A model generated the notes under the pieces. It was not told the origin of the DNA, ran no database searches, and was given only the letters and a program-made list of their open reading frames with translations. Of a stretch of 64,000 nt of DNA, positions 47,601 to 59,600 are shown piece after piece. Numbering within the stretch: position 1 is the stretch's first letter; each line of letters opens with the position of its first letter. The stretch lies in assembly GCA_021014325.1 (NCBI GenBank), contig CM037475.1:2945001-3009000 (forward strand), given 5' to 3'. Position numbers and translations under genes: made by a program. Source of the stretch: Plazaster borealis (taxonomy: Eukaryota; Echinodermata; Asteroidea; Forcipulatida; Labidiasteridae).

Positions 47601-50600
47601 AATATCGTCTTTCCATCCAAAAGAAATATTTAAAAAATGATATATTTGTTTTACTATACCTCATACTTCTCTAGTTTGTTTTTGTTTGTTAGTTTTTAAA
47701 ATTTGGTTTATGAAAGATCGCCTAGAATCACAAGGCCGGATGGCCACTTCAAGGTGAGGTCTACACTTAACTGATTTGGGCTATCAACCCAAATCAACTG
47801 CCACTAGGGGCACGTTGCCACCTACTCCTGGGGCTGAAACAGGGTTACCCCCTTCACAGTCCTTAAGGATGTACATGTAGGCATGGGTATCACCCACTAG
47901 GAGCCTGGCTGGTAGAGTAGAATGCACTACCTTCCCCATAGCATCTAGTTCGGCACCATTGAGCGCGTGAAAATACGGATTGACATTTACGTGTGCCGCC
48001 ATATTTTCATGTGTAAACAGCTAGCTAGGGGAATGTTCACGCATGTGTGATACTTTACCGATGTGGCATTTCCCCCATTGCTTTGTAAAGCACATGTGTA
48101 GTAGACTGTTGCACATTCGACAGCGTGCTACGCATGCGTATTTACCCTGCACATGAATACCGACTCACGCTTGGTAAACAGCAAAAGTAGCATCTGGCAC
48201 ATGATGGTGAGTGGACCAGTGAGAATTCGACTCTCGATTATGAATATGTATGAGGTATAAGTACTAGGCATTATCCTTTGGTTTTGATTTTATTCCTAAC
48301 CCTGTAGCAGTCAGAATTGACGAACATTCCACAAGAAGACCAGCCTAAGATGTTACCAATGAGACCACAATCAGCCAAGAAGAGGGCGCTACCTGCCCCT
48401 AAGCACACAGAACTCAGTCTTGCTCGTCTGGTGGGTACTTCCTTCAATGTCGCTTTGTTTCTTCAAATGTTCCACTTCTTAAAGGCACTGAACACATTTG
48501 GAAATTGTCAAAGACCAGTGTGCTCACTTGGTGTATCCCAACATATGCATAAAATAACAAGCCTGTGAAAATTTGGGCTCAATTGGTCATCGAAGTTGCA
48601 AGAAAATGATGAAAGAAAAAACACCCTTGTTGTACTTTCAGATAGGAATAAAAACTTCTTGCAAGAAGTTTTTATTACTTTAGTGAGAAATTACCTCTTT
48701 CTCAAAAACTATGTTACTTCAGAGGGAGTCGTTTCCTACAATGTTTTTACTATCAACAGCTCTCTGTTGCTCATTACCAAGTCAGTTTTTATGCTAATAT
48801 ATATTTTGAGTAATTACCAAACGTGTACAGTGCCTTTAATCTGAAAATGAATTATTGTCGGAATCTTAACATTATCTCACGTCCATCATCCATGTACAAA
48901 CAATTTTGCATGTTACATGTATTCTGTGAAATGTCCGTGGCACATGCGACAGTTTTTGTATGTTTTTTGTTTCAAAACAGCATCATCTGTCAAAATTTGT
49001 TCAGAGAACTTTTTTTCATAATTTCTTTCACACAATTTTATCAAAGGGTCACTTTATCAAATATGTTCACACCTGGGCCCAAGTTCATTGACCTGCTTAA
49101 GCAGAAAATATTTTTCAACATTTTTCTGCTAAGCAAAACTAAGCTGGATACCAGTGACATTTTGTACATGTAAAATGGTATTTTAGCTGGTAACCTTATT
49201 CTGGTAAGCATAATTTTGTTGTGTTTAGCAACTGTTTATGCTTAAGCAACTCTGTGAACTTGGGCCCTGTTGGTAACACACTTTGTGACTTCGCTGCTAA
49301 TCTGTGGGAGCACTGACGGCCGAATTTCATGGAGCTGTTTTAGAACACTGATTGACTAAGCACAATCAAATCTTACTGAGCAGAACTAATTAAACAAATA
49401 TTTAATCAGATACCTTTTTTTCTGACAGCAAATTACAGAGAATAAGGACAAGGAAGAATGTAAACCCATCCCAAGGAGCAGGCCCTCTAGTGCCAAGAAA
49501 GATCCAAGTAGTAAGTATGTAGATTGTGATAAAATGAGTGAATAGTTTTATCAGAAGTTCTATTAAAAACACCTGATTCAAGCTTGCAATGTTTTGTCCA
49601 TTGTGATAATTTATCGATATGTAATCACAGCGCAAGCGCAAGACTCATATAATGTTGATTTTTATAATATAGCCACAGATTTCATTGAAATTGATAATTT
49701 ATTGATATGCAATCACAAAGCTAGACTCCTGTACAGTCAGGCCTGCAATGCTTTGTGTATGTTTTTGCTTTGTCAATATTGATATTTTATTGATGTTTTA
49801 TCACATACTGAGCCTTGATTAATGTTTGTACACTATCACAGAACAGGCTTTCATCAATATCGATAAGTTTGTGATATGTAGTCACAGCTCAAGACCCAAC
49901 AGATTAGATTGATATTGATATTTCATTGATATGTAATCACAGAGTTAGACTCCAATAGGCTTGCTACAGAGAAGGACAAGAAACCGAAGAGACCAACGAG
50001 TGCTCATAAGGTCAAACCAGCTAAGCAAGTCTTCTACACGGAGTTTAAGAATGAAGTTGGTAAGTCCCGCTCAGTGACTCTTCCACCAAATGACTTGGGC
50101 CCAAATTCATAGAGCTGCTAAGCACAACAATTTGCTTAGCATGAAATTTCTTCCTTGATAAAAACAGGATTACCAACCAAATTTACATGTGTTGCATATT
50201 GCTTGTTACTGGTATTTAGCTGTTGTTTGCTTATCCTGAAAATCACGTGGAAATTTGCTTGGTAATCCTGTTTTTATCAAGGAAGAAATTTCATGCTAAG
50301 CAAATTGTTGTGCTTAGCAGCTCTATGAAATTGGGCCCTGAACAAACAGTTTATTCAATGATTGGTTATCTACAAGTTTGTATCTCAAACAGTTGGTTGT
50401 GTATGTTGTCCATTGATAAAATAGGGAGACCGCCAATATTAGGGCTAGATGGCTCAGTTGGTAGGGCGCCGGCATGTTAAACCAGAGGTCGCAGGTTCAA
50501 ATCCCACTCTAGCCAATTTTTCTTTTTTCAACCCAAAATTAGTTATTTATTTCATTGCACATCCAACAGCACAAGCGCCAATAACAGGATGAATAGGAAA

Positions 50601-53600
50601 CAAGAAAAAATGTTCAGTTTTAAATGTGGGAGGAAAACCCCCAAATGAGAGAAAACCCACGCAATCAGGTAGGGACTGAAAACCCAATCCACATGCAAGG
50701 CTCCTCCTGTCCGAGGTGGGATTCGAACTGGGGCCCACAGGCAGGTAAGGAGGGGACGTAACCACTGAGCCAACCCGATCCCCTTTTACTACAGAACAGT
50801 ATATTATTGCAAGAAAGGTTTTATACTTTCTCCTTGCCTTTAACAATTTCACATTAGTGAAGTACTTATGAAAACTTTCTTCAGCACATTTTTCAAGAAG
50901 AGACTCTTTTATCTGTCATCACAACACAGCGCCCTCACTGATTTTAAAAGAAGAGACCTCATTGGTTGACACTTTTTATGTTGTCATGCGTGCAAGCATT
51001 TTCCATTGTGTGCCCTCAGTTATGTCTATTTTATTTAGTTTTATTTTATCTTTCTGGTAATGAAACCAAAGGATTCTCAAAAGTGATTGTAGCACTGTAA
51101 CCCGTAGGTTTGAAATTGTGTAGAGAAGACCATTAAGAAATCTCAGTTTTAGATGTGGGAGGGAACCCCACGCAATCAGGTAGGGACTGAAAACCCAATC
51201 CACATGCAAGGCTTTGGTCTTGGATTCGAACCAGGGTCCACAGAGGTGTAAGGCAGGTAAAGAAACCACTGAGCCAACCTGGGGTCGATTTCACAAAACT
51301 CTTCCTAACTTAGGACAAGTCCTAGGCAATGCTAAGAGATAGGACTAGTCTTAAGTACTGGTCCTAACTTAAGACTAGTCCTATCTCTTAGCATTGCCCA
51401 GGACTAGTCTTAAGTTAAGACCAGTAACTGTTCTTAACTTAAGACCAGTCCTATCTCTTAGCATTGCCTAGGACTAGTCCTAAGTTAGGAAGAGAGAAGT
51501 TTTGTGAAATTGACCCCAGAACACCCATCAATGGCGGTGTATGCAAGAGGTCTGTATGATAAGAACTAAGTGAAGTCAATATGTCGAGAAGCTTTTATAA
51601 ATACCCCAGTTCGAATCCCACCTCAGACTGGAGGCTTGCATTTGGATTGCGTTTTCAGTTCCTACCTGAATGCGTGGGTTTTCCCCCATTGGGGTTTTCC
51701 TCCCACATCTAAAACTGAACATTTCTTCTCGTTTCCTATTCAACCCCGTTATTGGCGCTAATTGTACTGTTGGGTGTGTAATCTAATAAATAAATAGATA
51801 AATAAACAAGTACAATTTTTCTTTCACTTTGATGAATCTCAGGGACCGTGTACAAACAATATCCAGACATCTTGAACAAGAAGAAGAGTGTCAGAAAAGC
51901 CATAAATCATCCGGTCATACCAGACAAGGAAGAACTGAAAACGACCAAAGAGGTATGCCAGCAAAAACCATAGCCCAGTTGTCATTCCTCTGCATTTAAG
52001 CCTAATTCATAAATACCCCCAGATAGTTTAAGCAGTCCTATTGGTTGAAAGGTGGTCACATGACCTTTTTTACAAGGGCCCAATTTCATAGATTTGCTTA
52101 AGCACAAAAAGTAGCTAAGTGCAACAAAATTATGCTTACCAGTATAAGGTTACCAGCCAAACTACCATGTCACGTGTACAATTTGTGACTGGTATCCTGT
52201 CATTTCTGCTCAGCAGAAAATTGTTTAGCAATATTTTCTGCTTTGACAGCAGCTCTATGAAATTGGGCCTAGGTATTAAACGGCCGATAAAGACATAGCT
52301 GGAGCTGTTTAAGACCAAGGCCCAATGTCTAAAGCTGCTTAAGCAGAAAATATTGCTCAACAGCTTTATGCTATTAAGCAAAAATAAGCGGAATACCAGT
52401 CACAGATTGTGTATGTGAGATGTGATTTAGGCTTGGAAACCCTATTCTGCTAAGCAGAAATATTTTGTGCTGAGCTACTTTTTGTGCTTAAGCAGCTCTA
52501 TGAAATTGGGCCCAGTTGGCTATAGCCATACACTGCAAAGGAAGTTCACAATTTTTGTCCAACAATTGGGTTCTGAAAAGAAAATTGTATATATAATTAA
52601 AAAATAACTTTTTATTTTGCAAAATAAAAGCACTGCGAAGGACATCCACAACTTGAACAATTTGTTTTTCGACAACGTGATTCTGAAAAGCAACTTGTTT
52701 ACATTAAAATAACCTTTTTTTTATTTAGCAATGTGTCTGTCAACAAAATGGCACACATTCACAATAATAATAATAATAATAACAAGTTCTTATATAGCGC
52801 ATTTTACAATAAACGTCTCAATGCGCTTTACATTAGTGCCCTGGTCATTGGGCCAATAACATTCCTTTAAAATGTATTTTCTTATTAACAGAATTTGTTT
52901 TGGTTTTTTTTAATATTATTCAAGTATGATGCAATCAGACGTAGCTCTACAACCATTCTAAATGGTCAGCACTTTGTAAAAGTAATCCATAAAAAAAAAA
53001 TCAATGTTATCTTTTTCTTTGGTAGTGGTTGAAATTGTACGGACTGGGCAAGTTGCGTCTTGATCTGAACAAGCTGGTATCAGGCCCTGAGTGTACCCAC
53101 GCTAAGCGACACATCAGCACACTCAACAAGGCTGTCACTGCCAAGTAAGTCGCTTGTCTTAAAGGCACTGTACACGTTTGGTAATTGTCAAAGACCAGTA
53201 TTCTCACTTGGTGTATCCCAACATATGCATAAAATAACAAGCCTGTGAAAATTTGGGCTCAATTGGTCATCGAAGTTGCAAGAAAATGATGAAAGAAAAA
53301 ACACCCTTGTTGTACAAATTTGTGTGCCTTCAGATAGGAATAAAAACTTCTTGCAAGAAGGTTTTATTATTTTAGTGAGAAATTACCTCTTTCTCAAAAA
53401 CTACGTTACTTCAGAGGGAGTCATTTCCTACAATGTTTTATACTATTAACAGCTCTCCGTTGCTTGTTACCAAGTAAGTTTTCATGCTAATATTAGTTTT
53501 GAGTCATTACCAAACGTGTACGATACCTTTAAGGACATGTCACACAAGGCAATTAACAGGCAAGGAGGTCCAGACAATCTCTTGTGTTACCAAAGTGTTT

Positions 53601-56600
53601 CTTATGCACACAGTGCTGTTGGTTGCCTCTTTGTTGTCTGTAAAAATCCCCTCATGTCACAGGGTCTTTATGTTAATAATCATGATAATAATTGGTTCTT
53701 ATGTAGCGCACATATCCTAGTAGCTAGATCAAGGCGCTTTACAACATTATTATCCCTGTTCATCAGGCATACTTAGACCATTCCTCTAACTTTCTCAACT
53801 CCCTGGGGAGCATACAACCCCAAGCTGCTTAAATTAGCGCTAAGGGGTTAATCCAACACACTACTGTCTCAGCCCTCTCAGGTTCCCATGTATACACCTG
53901 GGTCAAGAGAAGCAATTATGGTTAAGTGCCTTGCTCATGGACATGAGAGCATGATCGGGAATCGATGATTTAGTCATCAGAACTTGAGTCCGATGCAGTA
54001 GACCGCTCGATCATTGGTGGTTATTGAGGAAACCACTTTCAGTATAAAGGGTGTGCATAACATTGGTAACTTTGAAAATATAACTGTTCACAAATTTGAA
54101 CATAAATTACATGCATGGTGTGCTGGTCATGGTGGAAAACTTCACCTGAAAGATTTGTGCTTGGAATGCTAACAGTTTTTCAGAAATGAGTAAAACAATT
54201 AGTTTTGATCTCGCGAGGTCTAAACTCGATGTTTGAAACCAGTGAAAACATTTTAGGTGGTTTTTCAAAAATTTCTTGTGACTCCTATGACAGATTGAGC
54301 TTAAATTTTCACAGGTTTGTTATTTCATGTATAATATGTTGGATCACATAAAGTGTAGATACTGTACAATTACCCATGTTGTCCATATGCTTTAACACTC
54401 TTGTTTTCTAAAAGGCACAGTACACGTTTGGTAATTACTCAAAATATATATTAGCATAAAAACTGACTTGGTAACGAGCAACAGAGAGCTGTTGATAGTA
54501 TAAAACATTGTGAGAAACGACTCCCTCTGAAGTAACGCAGTTTTTGAGAAAGAGCTGGTTTCTCACTAAAATAATAAAAACTTCTTGCAAGAAGTTTTTA
54601 TTCCTAACTGAAAGCACACAAATTTGTACACAAGGGTGTTTTTTCTTTCATCATTTTCTTGCAACTTTGAGGACCAATTGAGCCCAAATTTTCACAGGCT
54701 TGTTATTTTATGCATATGTTGGGATACCCCAAATGAGATCAGTGGTCTTTGACAATTACCAAACGTGTACGATGCCTTTAAGTGATGTTTGGAGCTTTGC
54801 ACGGTGTGGATCATAAGAAACACTTTAGTAGTAAACTGGCGGGTACAACCATGTATAAAAACTCTTTTGGTAGAAGTGTTTGTTCTGAGAAGGTTATGTT
54901 TCTTTTTCAAGACAAAATGGTATATTTTAGATTGAGATCTCTAAAAAACGTTGTTGTTTTTTTGTGAACATGTATTCAGGCCTAGTACATGAAGGCAACG
55001 GAGGCACTTCTGCCTCTATGCCCCTGGTCATTGCCTTGGTGCCCCCTTGAAGTGCCCCAAATTTAAATTGTTCACATAGAGGTTCCCTCTAAGAGAGCAA
55101 AGCCCTTCTGAGAGCAAAGCATTGGCACAGTACTTGCAAACAGACTGAATTAATATCAAATAACACTTTTTCAAATTTATTATTATATTAATCTTAAAGG
55201 CCCTGAACACTATTGGTAAGATCGAAAAACACAAATGTTCACAGATTCACACATAACTTACATTTAGAAAGGGTTCCTTAAAATATTTCTGCCTAAAACG
55301 CTATCGTTTCTGAGAAATGAGTAAAACAATAGTTTTTATCACGCATGATAAAAACTTGATGTTTGAAAAAACAGAAAACACATAAGGTCTCTTTTCACTA
55401 TTTTCTCGTGACTTCGATGACCAATTGAGCTCAAACTTTCACAGGTTTGTTTGTCCATGCATATGTTGAATCACACAAAATGTGGACACTGATTTTGAGC
55501 TGTTACCAAAAGTGTACAATACCTTTAATGCATTTTGTCTTTATTAATGAAAAAAAATTATCTCTGGTTTTGTTGTATTTTTCTATTGTCAGGTACTGCA
55601 CAATATTCCCAAGTGTAAACATAAAGGTAAGAAGTCTTAGAGTATTTTTCAGTGAAGAACAAATATTGTTATGAACCCTCCTACTGTCTGACCATTCAAT
55701 ATCATCCACTATGGTATTGAATTATAGATAAACTATGCCAGCCTGCAATATGATATCACGTGGTGAATGCATCAACTTTCGTATCATCTACAAAATCCTT
55801 CTCATTACTTTCAAAGCTTATCATGGTCTCGCTCCTACCTACTTAAAGGCATCGTACACGTTTGGTAATTGTCAAAGACCAGTGTTCTCACTTGGTGTAT
55901 CCCAACATATGCATAAAATAACAAGCCTGTGAAAATTTGGGCTCAATTGGTCATCGAAGTTGCAAGAAAATGATGAAAGAAAAAACACCCTTGTTGTACA
56001 AATTTGTGTGCTTTCAGATAGGAATGAAAGGCTTCTTGCAAGAGGTCTTTTATTATTTTAGTGAGAAATTACCTCTTTCTCAAAAACTACGTTACTTCAG
56101 AGGGAGTTGTTTCTCACAATGTTTTATACTATCAACAGCTCTCCGTTGCTCGTTACCAAGTAAGTTTTTATGCTAATATACATTTTGAGTAATTGCCAAA
56201 CGTGTACAGTGCCTTTAATGATACTAGGCCACACATTCCTGAGAAATACACAAGAATTACATGTAAATTGATTGAAGTGTTTTTTGGGTTTTGGTTTTCT
56301 TGTACTTCCTGCATTTTCTTTAGGATTCTGTGAGACATCTCCAGATTCAGGCGCATGAGCTGCAAGACTATGAAGTCCAGATCGAACTGGTTCTCCGCCG
56401 TTACCTGCGCAGGCTTCAGTGGCTGCTGGGTACCAGCCGACGGACATTCGGAGTGATGGTTGAGAAAAAGGTCGGTGGCTACAAACATAATAATAATAAT
56501 AATGCAGTTCTTATATAGCGCTTTATACTCCCGATGGGTGTCTCAAAGCGCTCAGTATTTTTTCTACAAGATAAGTGGAGTTACGTGTTGAAGTATGAGA

Positions 56601-59600
56601 CCTATTCCTTTGCATAGCACCATGTAATGGTTTACAAGGTGCTGTGGCGCAATATGCAGCCAATCAAACCAGGAACACCGGGGCGAACCCCTTCTCTTTA
56701 CGATAAGTGCACTGGGTTCTTTTACGTGCATTACACAACACACAGGACCTACGGCTTAACGTCCCATCCGATGGACGAAGCATGTGGTTAAGTGTCTTGC
56801 TTACAAGGACACAAGTGTCACGACTGGGATTCGAACCCACACTTTGCTGATCAGAAACACCAGAGCTTGAGTTCGGTGTTCTTATCCGCTCGGCCACGAC
56901 ATGCCACAACCGCCTCCATGCACAAAGTATAAATCATGTCATTGTAAAAACTTTGCATTTTCCTAAAATAGCATTTACCTAAAATAGCAGTTTGAAAGTG
57001 TCAAAATGTTGTACCACTTTTGAATAAACCCATGCGACGTTTTTGCACGGAGCAATTTCATGCGAGATACAACGTTTTTTGCACTGACGCGATGAAATGA
57101 TATGTCATCGTGTTAGTGCAACGTTGTTTCTCAGGGATTTCCATGAAAGGAGTGAGAAAGTTTCAAAACGTTGTACCTTGCTTAAAATAACCTGTATGTT
57201 GATTAAAATAACCCGTTTGTATACACAAAACCATTGGGCTCCAAACCTTTTGTCGCACGATATACAATGATTGTTATAAAAAGGTTTGTTATAGCAGTGA
57301 TACAACAATATTTAGTTGTAATGCGAAAGGTTGACAGAAGCACTAGGGCACAATCTCTCAGCTGAGTAGCCTTTGAGATGTCATGTGACGTAAAGTAGTT
57401 TAAAAAAAGTGGTAACAAAATTATAGATTTTCTGCAAAATCTTTGTTTGCAGTTGAAATGATTCAGTCGGATCATTTTGGATACCTGCGAGGGTAGTGAT
57501 TGTTGATATGAATGATTAGCAGCCTGTGACCCAATCAGTTGCCGGTGCTGCATACTACTAAGGAGTTGAGATGGTTTTTTTTTAAATGCTTAGGACTCGA
57601 TGGGCAGGGGGAATAATGCAAGGTGCTTCTACTTGGCCCGAAAATGCACACAATAAATACACATTATGGTTAGCGACCTGTACGCCCATTTGGCTGGCGG
57701 TGCTGCATACTCCCACGGAGTTTAGATGGTTTTAGGAATGCTTAGGGTCTGATGAACAAAGGTATTAATGCAAGGTGCTTTAAGGGGTCTGCTCAGCTTG
57801 AAAAACCGTGCGATAAATACTCGTTATTATTATAAATGATCCAATCTTGTTTGACCTTTGACACGGCTGTGTGATGATTCAGGTGGTCGTACTTGTGGAC
57901 ACATCAGGATCGATGGTTGCCCACATGGAGGAATTGAAACGAGAGATGGTTGCCCTCATCTGGGATCAGTTCCAGCGAGCAAACATCAGGTAAGTCATAG
58001 TATAGCGCCCTCTACCAGTGAAAATCAAGGGGAGACATTCAGGGATGATAGGTGGCAGCAGACACTATTCAAATTTTTACCAAAACAAGGCTTGACTATC
58101 TATTTATTATTTGTTTCACGCCACTTCTCAAAATGTTAGTTACAAATTGTTGTCCTGGCAGTGCAGCCAAGCACACTGGACTCGAGCTCTGGCTGTGTTG
58201 TTTCTGATGTAATTATTTTATTTAGTTTGTTTTATTTAAGCCACGGACATTACAGACTGATCAAATTAAAGTTTGAGGGTTTTTTTATTCAATCAGACTT
58301 TTTATTAATGCGGTTTTTTTACAGTTTCAACTTGATCCGATTCTCTGGTGACATTGAGCCATGGAGAAATGGCATTGTGGAACCAACAGAGGTCAACTGC
58401 CATGATGCTGTCAGATGGATCTCAACCTTCGCCCCTGTTGGAAACACATGTACCCTGGAAGCCCTACAGGTGTGTTCCCCCACCCCTTCCTTGTGACCCA
58501 TGAGCTCACCTTGTGACCCATGACCCTACCCTGTGACCCATGACTCCTATCAAATGACCTTGCTGTCAGATGGATCTCAACCTTCGCCCCTGTTGGAAAC
58601 ACTTGTACCCTGGAAGCCCTACAGGTGTGTTCCCCCACCCCTTCTCTGTGACCCATGAGCTCACCTTGTGACCCATGACCCTACCCTGTGACCCATGACC
58701 CCTATCCAATGACCGTGCTGTCAAAACCTTTACCCCTGTAGGAAATACCTAGCCCTCGATACTTACCTTAGCACTCAAAGTCATCAATTCAAAATTTTGA
58801 ATTTTAAAGTCACAACGGCTGCAATTTCATTTCCATTTTTGTTTCCCTCACCAGCGAGCCTTCCAAGACAAAGATGTGGAGGCAATCTACCTACTCACCG
58901 ACGGCAAGCCAGACAGCAGTACGTCTAGAGTCCTAAGAGAGGTGGCTCAGGCCAACACCATACGCGGAGTCAAGATCCACACCATCTCATTCAACTGTGA
59001 AGACGAGTAAGTGAAGATTGTGCTGTAGTAGTAGTAGGCATTCCCTCGAAGTCAAGGAAGATGTTCTCCACTGGAAAATACACAATTTCAGTCGTTATGG
59101 ACAAGTAGCCTGATGTGACTCCATCGATGACTCAAAAGTCAGATTCGTGAGCCACATATTTTCAGGCAAATGTCACATGTTGTTGTCAAGGAGGAGGGTT
59201 GGATGGAGTTTTCTTTCTTGTTCCCTCTCCTTTCTCATCTGTCGCTTAGCGGCTGCCTGAGCTAAAGGATTGCTCTAAAAGCTGTCAGTGCCTCTGTGCA
59301 GCAGTTGCCTCCATTTGATCGGTCCTGCCTGGCCCCCTGCCTGGTCCTCCCAGGATGCTGTAGGTATGACTGGAAGGTAAAGTCATTTGTGTATCGGACA
59401 GCGTTCTACCGTAGCAGCGGTATTCTTGACACTAGCTTTAATCCCAGAGGGCCTGTAACAATTCTGGCCAAGTGGTCAAGCTGTCTGGTTCATTGCATCC
59501 CATAGCAGGCCTGGAATATCATCTTTGAGAGGGCAAGGCCGTTTTTATTTTGCAAAGGGCACTTCCATTGGAAAATTATAAAGTTTATGGGAAGCCTTTG

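Larger units (their letters stand above)
47226..48310 (+). other. Intron 19 of the VWA3A-like gene
   Basis: Contains a short inverted repeat around 47515-47600 (TCCAATACCGAGAGGTGCTA against TAGCTCCCCGAGTTATTGGA), a block at 47760-47900 repeated in inverse orientation at 61030-61170, and the 48050-48195 repeat. Confidence 0.5.

Noticed and set aside
50547..51761. Frames containing HVDWVFSPYLIAW (27665, 50547, 50976, 51570)
   Set aside because: The same peptide recurs wherever a family H SINE lies, in both orientations; repeat sequence, not a protein family.
16437..56176. Recurring open frames beginning MKEKTPLLYKFVCFQ or MQENDERKNTLVVQ
   Set aside because: They are two frames of the same TTAA-family MITE, found in every copy in both orientations and interrupted at different points; there is no independent coding signal.
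58319..58656. Minus-strand frames of 60-81 codons over exon 28 and its copies
   Set aside because: Antisense shadows of a well-supported plus-strand exon.
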